Assembly: GCF_001704275.1 (NCBI RefSeq)
Contig: NZ_CP011533.1
Coordinates: 3,720,001-3,784,000 of the forward strand
Reading direction: 5' to 3'
DNA: 64,000 bases
Origin: Streptomyces noursei ATCC 11455
Lineage (GTDB): Bacteria > Actinomycetota > Actinomycetes > Streptomycetales > Streptomycetaceae
Shown here: positions 25,693 through 34,826 of the stretch, piece after piece
How positions within the stretch are numbered: the stretch's first letter is position 1
Layout: each line of letters starts with the position of its first letter
Position numbers and translations under genes: made by a program
Notes under the pieces: model-generated
What the model was told of the DNA's origin: nothing
What the model saw: only the letters and a program-made list of their open reading frames with translations
Databases searched by the model: none

Positions 25693-26636
25693 ACGTCGAT
25701 CTTGGAGAGCCGGCGGATGAGGAAGAAGCCGAGTCCGTAGAGGACGAAGGCCGCCACGACCGCGAGCTGGCCGAGGAAGGAGGAGGTCATCCGGTCGATG
25801 GCGCCCGGGGCGATGCGGTTCATCAGCAGCAGGGTGCCGATGCCGAGCAGCGGGACGACATAGGCGGTGACCACGATCTGGGAGAGCTGGGTGCGGACCT
25901 CGCGACGGGTCTCCTTGCGCTCCTCCAGGGTCTTGGTGAGGTTGCGCAGCGAGCCGACGACGGTGCCGCCGGCGCGGTTGGCGAGCACCAACGTGGTGAC
26001 CAGGACGACCAGTTCGCGGGAGGGCAGGCGTTCGGCCAGCTCCCCGAGGGCGTCGTCGATGGAGTGGCCGACGGCGAGCTTGTCGGAGACCTTCGCCAAC
26101 TCCTCGCCGGCCGGGGCCTCCAGTTCCTCGGCCGCCATGGCCAGCGCGGTGCGCAGGGCGAGGCCGGCCTGGGTGGCGTTGGCGAGGATCCGGGAGAGTT
26201 CGGGGAGCTGGTTGATGAACCGCTCGATCCGCTTCTGCCGCTGCCAGTTGAGGAAGGCGAACGCCGCCCAGACCGCGATCACCGCGGCGATCGGCCCGAA
26301 GAACGGGGCGAGGACGGCCTGCGCGGCCACCCACAGTCCGACCACCGTGGCGACCATGTAGACGAAGAACTCGCCGGGGGTGAGCTCCAGTCCGGTGGCG
26401 GCCAGTCGGAGTTCCAGTCGGCGGCCGAACCGGGTGCTGCGCAGGGTGCGGTCGACGGACGGGAAGCGGCGGCGCCGGTCGGCGACCGGCAGCCCCCGCG
26501 CGTCGTCCAGCCGGTCGACGATGGCCTGGCGCTGGGCGCGCCCGGAGGCGTAGACGCGGACGCCGGCGACGGCGAGCGCGCCGCCGAGCACGGTGGCGCC
26601 GAGGGCGAGCAGGGCGAGGGCGTTCCCGCCGGTCAT
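25689..26636 (-). CDS. tadB: Tad pilus inner-membrane platform protein TadB
   Basis: A 315-residue GspF-domain protein: N-terminal anchor (residues 5-27), two membrane segments (about 90-130), T2SSF domain (NATQAGLALRTALAMAAEEL, about 150-275), C-terminal helices. Its start overlaps the tadA stop (ATGA). Partner of TadC. Confidence 0.9.
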   Translation of the reverse strand: MTGGNALALLALGATVLGGALAVAGVRVYASGRAQRQAIVDRLDDARGLPVADRRRRFPSVDRTLRSTRFGRRLELRLAATGLELTPGEFFVYMVATVVGLWVAAQAVLAPFFGPIAAVIAVWAAFAFLNWQRQKRIERFINQLPELSRILANATQAGLALRTALAMAAEELEAPAGEELAKVSDKLAVGHSIDDALGELAERLPSRELVVLVTTLVLANRAGGTVVGSLRNLTKTLEERKETRREVRTQLSQIVVTAYVVPLLGIGTLLLMNRIAPGAIDRMTSSFLGQLAVVAAFVLYGLGFFLIRRLSKIDV

Positions 26637-27973
26637 GAGGTGGCCTTCCGGGTGGCGAGTTGGTCGTCGGTGGCCGCCACGCCGAAGGCGGGCGGGGCGG
26701 CCTCGCCGGCCATGAAGAGGCGTTCGGCGACCCGGCGGGGCAGCGGGAAGTAGCGGAAGGCGCCTTTCACCACGCGGTCGGCGCCCATCGGGTCGGCCTC
26801 GAAGCGGCAGACCGTGACGATGCGGTAGTCCTCGTGGCCGCGCGAGTCCAGCAGGGCGATCTCACTGATCCGGCGGGAGCCGTCGGCGTGCCGGGTGAGC
26901 TGGACGAGGCAGTCGACGGCGCTGTTGATCTGGTCGCGCAGCGCCTCGAAGGGGATGGTGACGTCGGACATGGAGGCCAGCGTCTGGAGCCGCGTCAGGG
27001 CGTCCTCGGCGCTGTTGGCGTGGACGGTGGCGAGCGAGCCGTCGTGGCCGGTGGACATCGCCTGGAGCATGTCGAGGGTCTCGCCGCCGCGGACCTCGCC
27101 GACGATGATCCGGTCGGGGCGCATCCGCAGCGAGTTGCGGACCAGGTCGCGGATGGTGATCCGGCCCTTGCCCTCGACGTTGGGCGGGCGAGATTCGAGC
27201 CGGATGACGTGGCTCTGCTGGAGCTGGAGTTCGGCGGCGTCCTCGACGGTGATGATCCGCTCGCCGTCCGGGATCAGGCCGGAGAGGGCGTTGAGGAGGG
27301 TGGTCTTGCCGGCGCCGGTGGCCCCGGAGACGACGACGTTGAACTTGGCGCGGACCAGCCCGGCCAGCAGCATCAGCGTCTGCTCGTCGAGGGTGCCGAT
27401 GCCGATCAGCTCGGCGAGGGTGTAGGCGCGCGGGAAGCGACGGATGGTGAGGGTGGCGCCGTTGAGGGCCAGCGGCGGGATGATGACGTTGACCCGCTCG
27501 CCGGTGGGCAGGCGGGCGTCGACCATCGGATTGGACTCGTCCACACGGCGGTTGACGGTGGAGACGATCCGCTCGATGGTCTGCATGAGCTGTTCGTGGG
27601 AGGCGAAGCGGACGGGTACCTGCTCGACCCGGCCGTGCCGTTCGACGTAGACCTGGTCCGGGCCGTTGACCATGATCTCGGTGATCGAGGAGTCCTCCAG
27701 GAGCGGTTCGAGGACCCCGAGGCCGAGTGCCTCGTCGACCACCCGGCGGATGAGCTGGGCGCGTTCGGCGGTGGACAGTACCGGGCCCTCGCGGCTGACG
27801 ATGTGCCCCAGGACGCGTTCCAGCCGGGAGCGGCGCTCGGCGGCGGACAGCGAGGACATCTCGGCGAGGTCGATCTCCTCCAGCAGCTTGGCGCGGTAGA
27901 CGGCGACCAGGTGGCCGTCCTGGCGGGCCTCGCCGGCCGGTTCGGGCGCGACGATCCGGGCTTTCAGGCTCAT
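26633..27973 (-). CDS. tadA: Tad pilus secretion ATPase TadA/CpaF
   Basis: A 446-residue type II/IV secretion ATPase. N-terminal helical domain to about 150; Walker A SGATGAGKTTLLNAL near 215; Asp and His boxes (TVEDAAELQL, then MRPDRIIVGEVRGGE as Walker B and the STGHDGSLATVHANSA His box). All catalytic motifs are intact. Cytoplasmic hexameric motor for pilus assembly. ATGA overlap with tadB and with the upstream tadE gene. Confidence 0.95.
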   Translation of the reverse strand: MSLKARIVAPEPAGEARQDGHLVAVYRAKLLEEIDLAEMSSLSAAERRSRLERVLGHIVSREGPVLSTAERAQLIRRVVDEALGLGVLEPLLEDSSITEIMVNGPDQVYVERHGRVEQVPVRFASHEQLMQTIERIVSTVNRRVDESNPMVDARLPTGERVNVIIPPLALNGATLTIRRFPRAYTLAELIGIGTLDEQTLMLLAGLVRAKFNVVVSGATGAGKTTLLNALSGLIPDGERIITVEDAAELQLQQSHVIRLESRPPNVEGKGRITIRDLVRNSLRMRPDRIIVGEVRGGETLDMLQAMSTGHDGSLATVHANSAEDALTRLQTLASMSDVTIPFEALRDQINSAVDCLVQLTRHADGSRRISEIALLDSRGHEDYRIVTVCRFEADPMGADRVVKGAFRYFPLPRRVAERLFMAGEAAPPAFGVAATDDQLATRKATS

Positions 27974-28383
27974 CGCGACGGTGCTCCTTCGGGGCGGGGC
28001 ATGGTGGCGCTGCGGCGCGCGGAGCCGAAGTCGGCGCCGGGGACGATCGAGGGGATCCGCACGGTCGCGGTGGCGCTGACCGTGTCACCGGAGCCGGCGA
28101 CGGAGATGGTGGCGCGGTGGGCGACCCAGGCGCTGATCGCGGCCCGACCTGCGCTCTGCGGGTCGGTCTCCTGGTCGACGCGGTCCATGGCGGCGGTGCG
28201 GGCCGCGGCGCGCGCGGCGGTGCCGGCCTGCTGGACGGCGTAGACGGCCAGGCCCAGTTGGACGGTGGCGAGGGCGACGACCAGCAGGACCGGGAGGATG
28301 CCGAGGAACTCCAGGGAGGCGGAGCCGCGGTCGCGGGGGCGCCGGCGGGTCCGGGAGCGGGCGGCGGGGGGCCGGTGGGTCAT
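27970..28383 (-). CDS. TadE-like pseudopilin 1
   Basis: A 137-residue pseudopilin: Arg-rich N-terminus, then DRGSASLEFLGILPVLLVVAL (processing before the hydrophobic helix, with the conserved Glu), and a small extracytoplasmic domain. Overlaps tadA (ATGA). Confidence 0.88.
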   Translation of the reverse strand: MTHRPPAARSRTRRRPRDRGSASLEFLGILPVLLVVALATVQLGLAVYAVQQAGTAARAAARTAAMDRVDQETDPQSAGRAAISAWVAHRATISVAGSGDTVSATATVRIPSIVPGADFGSARRSATMPRPEGAPSR

Positions 28384-28790
28384 CGGTCTGCTGCCTCCTT
28401 GGCGGCGCCGGCGGTGCCGGTGACCGTCCAGGGGAAGGCACCGGCGCCGGGGAAGAGCACCGGGACCTTGATCTGGACCGTGGCCTTCCACAGGCCCGGC
28501 TGGGCGGCGCAACTGGTGCTGGAGCCGCCCCGCCAGGCGCGCGGGAGCTGGTGCGCGGCGGCGGTGCGGCAGGCGCCGGCGCCGCCGCCGTCGAGGGCGG
28601 TGGCGGCCCGCGCGCCCCGGTCGGCGGCGTGCGCGGCGAGCGCGTAGGTGTAGCCGACCAGCGCGAACTGCCAGAGCAGGACGAGCACGACGAGGATCAG
28701 CGGGAGGAGCCCGAGGAACTCGACGGAGATCTGGCCGCGGTCGCGGTGGCGACTGCCCGGCGCCCGGCCGGGCCCTGCGGGACGCCGCAT
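28380..28790 (-). CDS. TadE-like pseudopilin 2
   Basis: A 136-residue pseudopilin with DRGQISVEFLGLLPLILVVL. The exported domain has two Cys (GACRT and STSCAAQ) that could form a disulfide. Overlaps the next TadE gene by ATGA, so the two are made in equal amounts and may form a heterodimer. Confidence 0.88.
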   Translation of the reverse strand: MRRPAGPGRAPGSRHRDRGQISVEFLGLLPLILVVLVLLWQFALVGYTYALAAHAADRGARAATALDGGGAGACRTAAAHQLPRAWRGGSSTSCAAQPGLWKATVQIKVPVLFPGAGAFPWTVTGTAGAAKEAADR

Positions 28791-28793
28791 CGG

Positions 28794-30236
28794 TCAGCCC
28801 TCCTCGTAGGGGCCGGCCTGGTCGTACGGGCCGGGGCCGCCGGTCCGGGGGCCGAACCGGCCGGTGGGGCCGGGGCCGGCGCCCGGTGCGGCCCCTGGGG
28901 GCAGCCCCTGAACCGTCCCGGAGCCGGGAGCCGCCCCGGTGGTGAGCGCCTTGCGCTTGCGCCCGGTGAGCATGGGGCGGGTGCGGTGGCCGCCGCGGCC
29001 GGGCCGGACGGCCGGGGTGCCGGCCAGGCCCAGTTCTCCGGCGAGCTCCCACAGGGCCGCGCGGACCGTCGAGCGGGCGTCGAGGTCCTGCATGCGGCCC
29101 GCGTCGACGCAGGGCTGGAGCTCCTTGTAGGCCGCCGGCACCAGGGTCCGGGCGACCTGGGTGCCGGTGGCCTTGGCGACCAGCGACGGCTGGATCTCGG
29201 TGTGTCGGGTGAAGCGGTTGACGACCGTGGTGGTGTCCTCGGCCTTGCGGATCCGCAGCCGGTCCCACAGCCGCACCTGGCGTTTGGCGGCCCGCACGCA
29301 GACCACGTCCGGGGTGGTCACCAGCAGGGCCACGTCGGCGAGTTCGACGGCGGCGGCGTTGGCGGACTGCATCTGGGAGCCGCAGTCCGCGACGACCACG
29401 TCGTAGCGGGAGCGCAGGGCGGAGACGATCTGCCGGGCCGCCCGGTCGTCGACCTCCTCGCCCCGTTCGCCCTCCTCGGGTGCCAGCAGCAGTCCCAGTC
29501 CGGTGTGGTGGGCGTGGACCGCGTCCTGGAGGACCCGGGCGGAGAGGTCCTGGATCCCGGCGAGGTCCACGACCGAGCGGCGGAACTGGACGTCGAGGTA
29601 GGAGCCGATGTCGCCGGACTGGAGGTCGAGGTCGACCAGGGCGACCCGGCGGCCGGCGGCCCGTGCGGCGAGCGCCAGTTGGACCGCGGTGACGGTGGTG
29701 CCGACGCCGCCCTTGGCGCCGGTGACGGTGACGAGGGTGCCGGTCGGCGCGGGCAGTGCGTCCGGGTTGCCACCCAGGTGGACGCGCACCCCGGCCGCCC
29801 ACTGGGCCGCGGCCTGCACCCGGGCGGCCAACTCGTCGTACGCCAGCGGCAGTCCGACGATGCCCCGGGCGCCGGCGTCCATCGCGGCGGAGAACAGCGC
29901 GGGGCCGGCGTCGGCGGTGATCAGGACGACGCCGACGGCCGGGAAGCGCAGCGCCACCTCGCGGATCAGCTCCAGCGCGGGCACCGGGCCGATCCGCTCG
30001 TGGACCAGGACGACCTCGGGGAGCGCCTGGACGGCGGCGGCCGGTCCGGCGGGCGCGCCGCCGTCGGGGGGCTGCGTCGCGACGGGCGGTCCGGCGGCCC
30101 CGGCCAGCGCGTTGAGCAGCGCGGTGGAGTCGGCGACGGCGGGCGCCGGTTCGGCGTCCGGCAACTGGCCGAGGAGGGCGGCCACGGCGCGGGCCGCGTC
30201 GGGGTCGCCGACGGCCGGGAGGATGCGGATGGTCAC
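28794..30236 (-). CDS. CpaE/TadZ-like ParA-family ATPase of the Tad locus
   Basis: A 480-residue protein: an N-terminal receiver-like domain (about 75-150), a MinD/ParA ATPase with deviant Walker A GAKGGVGTT (about 175) and VALVDLDLQSGD, and a Gly/Pro-rich tail (about 425-480). In other bacteria TadZ/CpaE localises the pilus machine at the pole. The Pro-rich tail is not typical and may bind a partner. Confidence 0.88.
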   Translation of the reverse strand: MTIRILPAVGDPDAARAVAALLGQLPDAEPAPAVADSTALLNALAGAAGPPVATQPPDGGAPAGPAAAVQALPEVVLVHERIGPVPALELIREVALRFPAVGVVLITADAGPALFSAAMDAGARGIVGLPLAYDELAARVQAAAQWAAGVRVHLGGNPDALPAPTGTLVTVTGAKGGVGTTVTAVQLALAARAAGRRVALVDLDLQSGDIGSYLDVQFRRSVVDLAGIQDLSARVLQDAVHAHHTGLGLLLAPEEGERGEEVDDRAARQIVSALRSRYDVVVADCGSQMQSANAAAVELADVALLVTTPDVVCVRAAKRQVRLWDRLRIRKAEDTTTVVNRFTRHTEIQPSLVAKATGTQVARTLVPAAYKELQPCVDAGRMQDLDARSTVRAALWELAGELGLAGTPAVRPGRGGHRTRPMLTGRKRKALTTGAAPGSGTVQGLPPGAAPGAGPGPTGRFGPRTGGPGPYDQAGPYEEG

Positions 30237-30249
30237 CTGGGCCTCCAGG

Positions 30250-30969
30250 TCACTTGTCGCCGTCGAGGGTGTAGGTGCGCTCGCCGGGCGGGACGGTGGG
30301 CTGGGTGCCGGGGGCGAGCAGGGCGAGTCGCACGTGGGTGGCGAACGACTCGGCGTAGGCGACGCGTTGGGCGTCCTCGGTGTCGAGCGCGAAGGTGATC
30401 GGGACGGCCTGGCCGGGCTGGCGGCCGGTGGCGGTGGTGTTGCCGGGGTCCTTGGCCTCCAGGGGCGTCAGCTTGCCCACGTCGATGACCTGGGCACCGG
30501 CGACGATGACCTTGGAGACCGGCTTGTCCTCGGGACGGCGGCCGTCGAAGGTGGCGTAGATGTTCACCCGGGAGCCGGGGTCGATCTTGCCGGCCACGCC
30601 GGTGGCGGCGTCGATCATGATGGCGATCTCCTGCTGTCCGGGCTTGAGCGCCGGCCGATCGACGATCATGTCGTCCTGGAGGAGCGAGCCCTTCCTGAGC
30701 GGGGTCACCGCGATCTTGCCGCTGACCTTGTCCAGGTCGGTCACGGCGGTGGGCGGCAGCCACCGCTGCGGAATCCTCACCTCTTCGAACTGCCCGGGAT
30801 CCAGCGATTTATAGGCCGCGACATCCGACTTGAGCCGATAGGCGGTCCGCTCCGCCCCGACCTTGGACTCGACGTTCCGGATCACCGACAGCACGCCGAT
30901 GAAGGCGCCGACCGCACACAGGACGGACAGGAGCAGCAGGATCACTCCGCGGCGCTGGCGTGAGTTCAT
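30250..30969 (-). CDS. CpaB/RcpC-like Tad pilus protein (SAF domain)
   Basis: A 239-residue protein with an N-terminal membrane anchor (residues 8-28) and an extracytoplasmic SAF domain (about 45-110, LRKGSLLQDDMI) followed by an RcpC/CpaB region. In Gram-negatives CpaB works with the outer-membrane secretin; no secretin gene exists here, as expected, so it may instead contact the wall. Confidence 0.87.
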   Translation of the reverse strand: MNSRQRRGVILLLLSVLCAVGAFIGVLSVIRNVESKVGAERTAYRLKSDVAAYKSLDPGQFEEVRIPQRWLPPTAVTDLDKVSGKIAVTPLRKGSLLQDDMIVDRPALKPGQQEIAIMIDAATGVAGKIDPGSRVNIYATFDGRRPEDKPVSKVIVAGAQVIDVGKLTPLEAKDPGNTTATGRQPGQAVPITFALDTEDAQRVAYAESFATHVRLALLAPGTQPTVPPGERTYTLDGDK

Positions 30970-31083
30970 GGGTGGGGGACCTCGATCGGGACGGGGGCGG
31001 ATCGGTCGGGGCGGGTGATGGACGGGACCGGGCGCCGGGCGGCGGGGCCGGGCGCCGGGCGCGTCGGAGGGGGCGTCGGAGGT
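30970..31083. other. G-rich spacer in the Tad locus
   Basis: A 114-base spacer with many runs of 3-5 G on the plus strand and a direct repeat of GGGCCGGGCGCCGGGCG type. No gene. Quadruplex or stem formation in the untranscribed strand is possible. Confidence 0.5.
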
Positions 31084-32433
31084 TCAGCGCACGTGGGCCA
31101 CCCTCCGCGCGCCGCCGGGGAGGGTGCGGAGGTCGGGGTGGTCCGGGTCGCCGGTCAGGCCGGGCGGTGGGGCGGTCGGCCGCTGGACCGCGCCGGCCAT
31201 GACGTCCGGGCCGCGGACGTCGAGGGGGCCGGGGCCGCCGCGGACACCGGGCACGCCGGGGCCGTACCGGACGCCCGTGCCGTGGGGCGCTCCCGTGGCG
31301 GGCGGTACGCCGGTGATCTGGGGCGGGCCGGGCACCTGCGGCGCGCCGTCCGGACTCGGCACTCCCGAGATGCCGACCACCCCGGGGACGCCGGCGGGCG
31401 CCACGGGTGACAGACCGCGCTGCCGCAGCGGTGAGCAGCCGGACGGATCGGGGGCGGGGGCCGCGGGGGGCGGAGGCGCACCCGGGGCGGGCGCCGGCGC
31501 CGCGAGCGCGGCCGGCGCCCCGGCTATGGCGGCGGGTTCCCGCCCGGCGGAGCCGCCGCCCGCCCGGTCGCGGGCCAGTGGCGCGGCGCAGAACGCGCAG
31601 CGGTCGCCGATGACTTCCTGGCCGCACCAGCCGCACTCCTCCCGCCGGACCGAGGCCACCAGGCGGCTGAGCAGCGCCGGGTCGGGGATGGCGGCGGCGA
31701 ACTCGATCAGCTTCTGGGTGCCCCACCAGCGGGCGGACTCGGTGGGCAGGTGCGCCTCGTAGACGCCCTGCACCTGCCAGGCCGGGGCGAGCGCGGAGGT
31801 GACCCAGTCGGCGGTGAGCTGGCCGCGGGCGACGGCGAGTTGGGTGGCGAAGCCGGGCGGGCGGAGTCCGGCGTCGGTGCGGTGCCGGTCGACGTGGAGC
31901 AGTTGGGGCTGCGGGGTGGCCAGCACCGCGAAGTGCGCGCCGGGCAGCCAGGACTTCATGTGGGAGCGCAGGTCCACCTCGACCCGGTCCAGCCCGGTGA
32001 CGCTGCCCAGCAGGGCGCCGGCGTGGACGTAGTGCGTCAGCAGCCGGGCCGCGCAGGCCAGTACGCCGGGGCTGAAGCCGCAGACCGACAACTGGCGGAG
32101 CTGGCGGGCGAGCACCGCGACGCCGAGCGGCGGCAGGGCGCTGGGCAGGATCGCGATCCGGTCGCTCTCCAGGACGGCGCGCAGGGTGTGCAGCCGACGG
32201 ACGTGCTCCGGCGGGCAGGCGGCGGAGTACAGGACGACGAGGTGGCCGTGGTGTTCGAGGACCGCGCTGGTCTCCGTCAGGGCCTCGTCCAGCGGCTGCT
32301 GGTGCGGGGCGCGGAGGACGACCGCGGCGGGGGTCGGCCGATCGACGGGGGCACCTCCCTGCCCGAGCCAGTTCGCGGGCTCGGCGGCGGGCAGCGCGAG
32401 GTCCGGGCTGGTGACTGCAATCGCGGTCGGCAC
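31084..32433 (-). CDS. Zinc-ribbon protein heading the Tad locus, function unknown
   Basis: A 449-residue protein without a recognised overall family. Residues 1-280 look globular (Ala/Leu-rich, alternating strands and helices). A four-Cys zinc ribbon CGWCGQEV...CAFCAAP lies at about 287-308. Residues about 310-449 are a disordered Pro/Gly/Ala tail. GTG at 32433 has GGGGGAG in front. As first gene before cpaB it may be a regulator or cytoplasmic adaptor of the pilus system; this is context only. Confidence 0.75.
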   Translation of the reverse strand: MPTAIAVTSPDLALPAAEPANWLGQGGAPVDRPTPAAVVLRAPHQQPLDEALTETSAVLEHHGHLVVLYSAACPPEHVRRLHTLRAVLESDRIAILPSALPPLGVAVLARQLRQLSVCGFSPGVLACAARLLTHYVHAGALLGSVTGLDRVEVDLRSHMKSWLPGAHFAVLATPQPQLLHVDRHRTDAGLRPPGFATQLAVARGQLTADWVTSALAPAWQVQGVYEAHLPTESARWWGTQKLIEFAAAIPDPALLSRLVASVRREECGWCGQEVIGDRCAFCAAPLARDRAGGGSAGREPAAIAGAPAALAAPAPAPGAPPPPAAPAPDPSGCSPLRQRGLSPVAPAGVPGVVGISGVPSPDGAPQVPGPPQITGVPPATGAPHGTGVRYGPGVPGVRGGPGPLDVRGPDVMAGAVQRPTAPPPGLTGDPDHPDLRTLPGGARRVAHVR

Positions 32434-32746
32434 GTCGCTCCCCCACTCCTTCCGGCCTCCGGGGTTCCCGGGACCGCGGATCGGCACAGCTCTGCGCCAT
32501 CGGCGCCATACGCTCAGCACTTTATCCACAGAGATACGCCCCGGAGAACACGTTCTGGGCTACTCGTCTTGCCCGTCGTTCCACCGGGCGACCCCGCATG
32601 CCGCCCGAGCGGCGAACATCGGAACTCCCTCTTCCGACCGGACCCTTGACACCGTTTATTGGTCTGGACCACCTTGTACGGCAAGCCCAGGGCCCCTGAA
32701 CGCACACGGCACCACTCCCCCAACCACCCCCCACACGGAGGCAGTC
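32434..32746. promoter_or_regulatory. Divergent promoter region between Tad locus and chitinase
   Basis: About 310 gene-free bases. A consensus -35 TTGACA lies at 32646-32651 next to the DasR-like box (32660-32671), serving the chitinase gene. No obvious -10 is assigned. The left half must carry the leftward promoter of the zinc-ribbon/Tad operon. Confidence 0.6.
32660..32671. promoter_or_regulatory. DasR-responsive element (dre-like) of the chitinase gene
   Basis: TGGTCTGGACCA differs by one base from the palindromic dre core TGGTCTAGACCA bound by DasR, the GlcNAc-responsive GntR repressor of Streptomyces. It lies 76 bases before the chitinase start, just past a TTGACA box. Confidence 0.72.
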
Positions 32747-33832
32747 GTGGCTCGCGCACGCGGAGAAAGAAGCGGAGAAAGAACCGGCATCGGAACGAGG
32801 AAGCGGACCCGGATCGACCGCGGACGGCTGCTTGCCGGGTTGGCCGCCGCCGTGCTGGCGTCCGGCGGTCTGGTCGCCGCCGGCCCCGCCGGCCCCGCCG
32901 GAGCGACCGGTCCGTCGGCGCAGCGGCCCGCCCCGGCGGCCGGCGCCGCGGCCGTCCCCAAGCACGCCCTCACGGGCTACTGGCAGAACTTCGACAACGG
33001 CGCGACGGTACAGAAGTTGAAGGACGTGGACGACGCCTACGACATCATCGCGGTGGCCTTCGCCGAGGCGACCGGTCAGCCGGGCGCCGTCACCTTCACC
33101 CTCGACCCGGCGCTCGGCTACGGTTCGGCGGCCGACTTCAAGGCGGACATCAAGGCCAAGCAGGCGGCCGGCAAGTCGGTGGTCCTCTCGGTCGGCGGCG
33201 AGAAGGGCTCGGTGGCGGTCGGCGACGACGCCTCCGCCCGGAACTTCGCCGACTCGATCAACGGCCTGATGGACGAGTACGGCTTCGACGGCGTCGACAT
33301 CGACCTGGAGAACGGCCTCAACTCGACCTATATGACGCAGGCGCTGAAGGCCGTCCACGCCAAGCATCCGGACGTCGTGGTGACCATGGCCCCGCAGACC
33401 ATCGACATGCTGTCGCCGCAGAACGAGTACTTCAAGACGGCGCTGGCCATCAAGGACTTCCTGACCGTCGTCAACACGCAGTTCTACAACAGTGGTTCCA
33501 TGAACGGCTGCGACGGCAAGGTCTACGCCCAGGGCTCGGTGGACTTCCTCACCGCGCTCGCCTGCACCCAGCTGGAGGGCGGGCTGGACCCGTCGCAGGT
33601 CGGTCTCGGCGTGCCGGCCTCGCCCCGCGCGGCGGGCGGCGGTTACGTCTCCCCGTCCGTGGTGAACGCCGCGCTGGACTGCCTGACCGCGGGCACCAAC
33701 TGCGGCTCGTTCAAGCCGTCCCGGACGTATCCGGGGCTGCGGGGCGCGATGGCCTGGTCGACGAACTGGGACGCCGCGAACGGCGGCGCCTTCGCGAGCC
33801 AGGTGGGCGGGCACGTCCACCAACTGCCCTAG
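32747..33832 (+). CDS. Secreted GH18 chitinase
   Basis: A 361-residue exported enzyme hydrolysing chitin. Basic N-terminus plus hydrophobic signal (about residues 27-50), short linker, then a GH18 barrel (about 75-360) with the catalytic DGVDIDLE motif (D181-E188; acid/base Glu188) and SVGGEKG strand motif. No separate chitin-binding domain. GTG follows GGAGG. The basic start may act as a Tat-like or long Sec signal. The upstream dre indicates DasR/GlcNAc control. Confidence 0.92.
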   Translation: MARARGERSGERTGIGTRKRTRIDRGRLLAGLAAAVLASGGLVAAGPAGPAGATGPSAQRPAPAAGAAAVPKHALTGYWQNFDNGATVQKLKDVDDAYDIIAVAFAEATGQPGAVTFTLDPALGYGSAADFKADIKAKQAAGKSVVLSVGGEKGSVAVGDDASARNFADSINGLMDEYGFDGVDIDLENGLNSTYMTQALKAVHAKHPDVVVTMAPQTIDMLSPQNEYFKTALAIKDFLTVVNTQFYNSGSMNGCDGKVYAQGSVDFLTALACTQLEGGLDPSQVGLGVPASPRAAGGGYVSPSVVNAALDCLTAGTNCGSFKPSRTYPGLRGAMAWSTNWDAANGGAFASQVGGHVHQLP

Positions 33833-33881
33833 TCGGCCCCCTCAAGAGCCCCCCGAGACGCCACCCCCCAAAAAAAGAGGG

Positions 33882-33914
33882 CCGGGTCCCGTGCACGTGG
33901 TGCACGGGACCCGG
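33882..33914. terminator. Bidirectional terminator, perfect 15-bp stem
   Basis: Arms CCGGGTCCCGTGCAC and its complement around GTG, preceded by a run of seven A on the plus strand. It separates the converging chitinase and protease genes; for leftward transcripts the A-run becomes a U-tract, a classical intrinsic terminator. Confidence 0.9.
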
Positions 33915-33944
33915 TTCCTCACCTTCCGCTGCGGCGGCCCCCGG

Positions 33945-34826
33945 TCAGCGGCGCAGGCCCGACGGCTTGGGCAGGGTGCAGCCCGCGGCGTTCAGGTCGA
34001 GCTTGTTGCCGGTGCCGAAGCACTTGGGGATGCCGTAGGTCTCCTCGGCGTAGTTGATGCCCTTGTGGACGGTGACGTTGCCGTTCTCGTCCACCTCGCA
34101 CGGGTTGTTCTCGGTGCAGCGCTCACCGTTCTCGTTGCCCGTGTTGTTGATGGCGGTGACCTTGCCGGTGGAGTTGTCGATCACCGGCGACCCGGAGGTG
34201 CCACCGATCGTCTTGCACTCGGGGGTGTAGCGGACGGAGTCCTTCCAGGCCCAGCCGCCCTCCTTGAGGGTGGGCACGAACCCGTCGATGCTGCAGGTGT
34301 AGGTCTTCTTCCAGTAGCCGGAGACGACGGTGATCCCGGCCCCCTTGGCGGGGTGGTCGGTGGACAGCTCCAGCGGCTTGATCCCGTACTTCTGCTCGAT
34401 CTGCGCGTAGGTCGAGCCGGTCTCGTAGAGCGTCACATCGGTGTCGGTCATGGTCGCGTAGACGACCTTGGTGGCCTGGATCGAGCCCAGGTCGCCGGCC
34501 GACTTGTCCAGGACGGTGAAGCCGCGACTGGAGGGCTGGTCGACTATCACCTGCCCCGGTGAGGGCATCCCGCTCTCCAGGCAGTGGCCGTTGGTCATCA
34601 CCAGCGCCGGGTCGTCCGGCTGCGAGGTGGGCATCTTGACGATCGATCCGGAACAGTCGTCCAGCGCCACCGTGCCCGCGAAGTCGACGGCCTGGGTCCG
34701 CGGCGGCTTGGGCTTGTGGTGCGCGGCGGCGCCGACCGGGGCCGCGCCCGCCGGGGCGGCGGCGGTCACCAGGGCGGCCGCGCCCAGGACCGCGGTGGCC
34801 AGGGTGCCGACGAGAGGTCGATACAT
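33945..34826 (-). CDS. Secreted trypsin-like serine protease
   Basis: A 293-residue exported protease. Signal peptide to about residue 28. Catalytic triad visible as H81 (MTNGHCLE), D130 (TDTDVTLYE) and S211 (IGGTSGSPV). Several Cys could form disulfides (C58-C82, C178-C204 plausible). The chymotrypsin-like fold lies directly after the signal with no long propeptide. Divergent from the carboxypeptidase gene, so both may supply amino acids from extracellular protein. Confidence 0.9.
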   Translation of the reverse strand: MYRPLVGTLATAVLGAAALVTAAAPAGAAPVGAAAHHKPKPPRTQAVDFAGTVALDDCSGSIVKMPTSQPDDPALVMTNGHCLESGMPSPGQVIVDQPSSRGFTVLDKSAGDLGSIQATKVVYATMTDTDVTLYETGSTYAQIEQKYGIKPLELSTDHPAKGAGITVVSGYWKKTYTCSIDGFVPTLKEGGWAWKDSVRYTPECKTIGGTSGSPVIDNSTGKVTAINNTGNENGERCTENNPCEVDENGNVTVHKGINYAEETYGIPKCFGTGNKLDLNAAGCTLPKPSGLRR

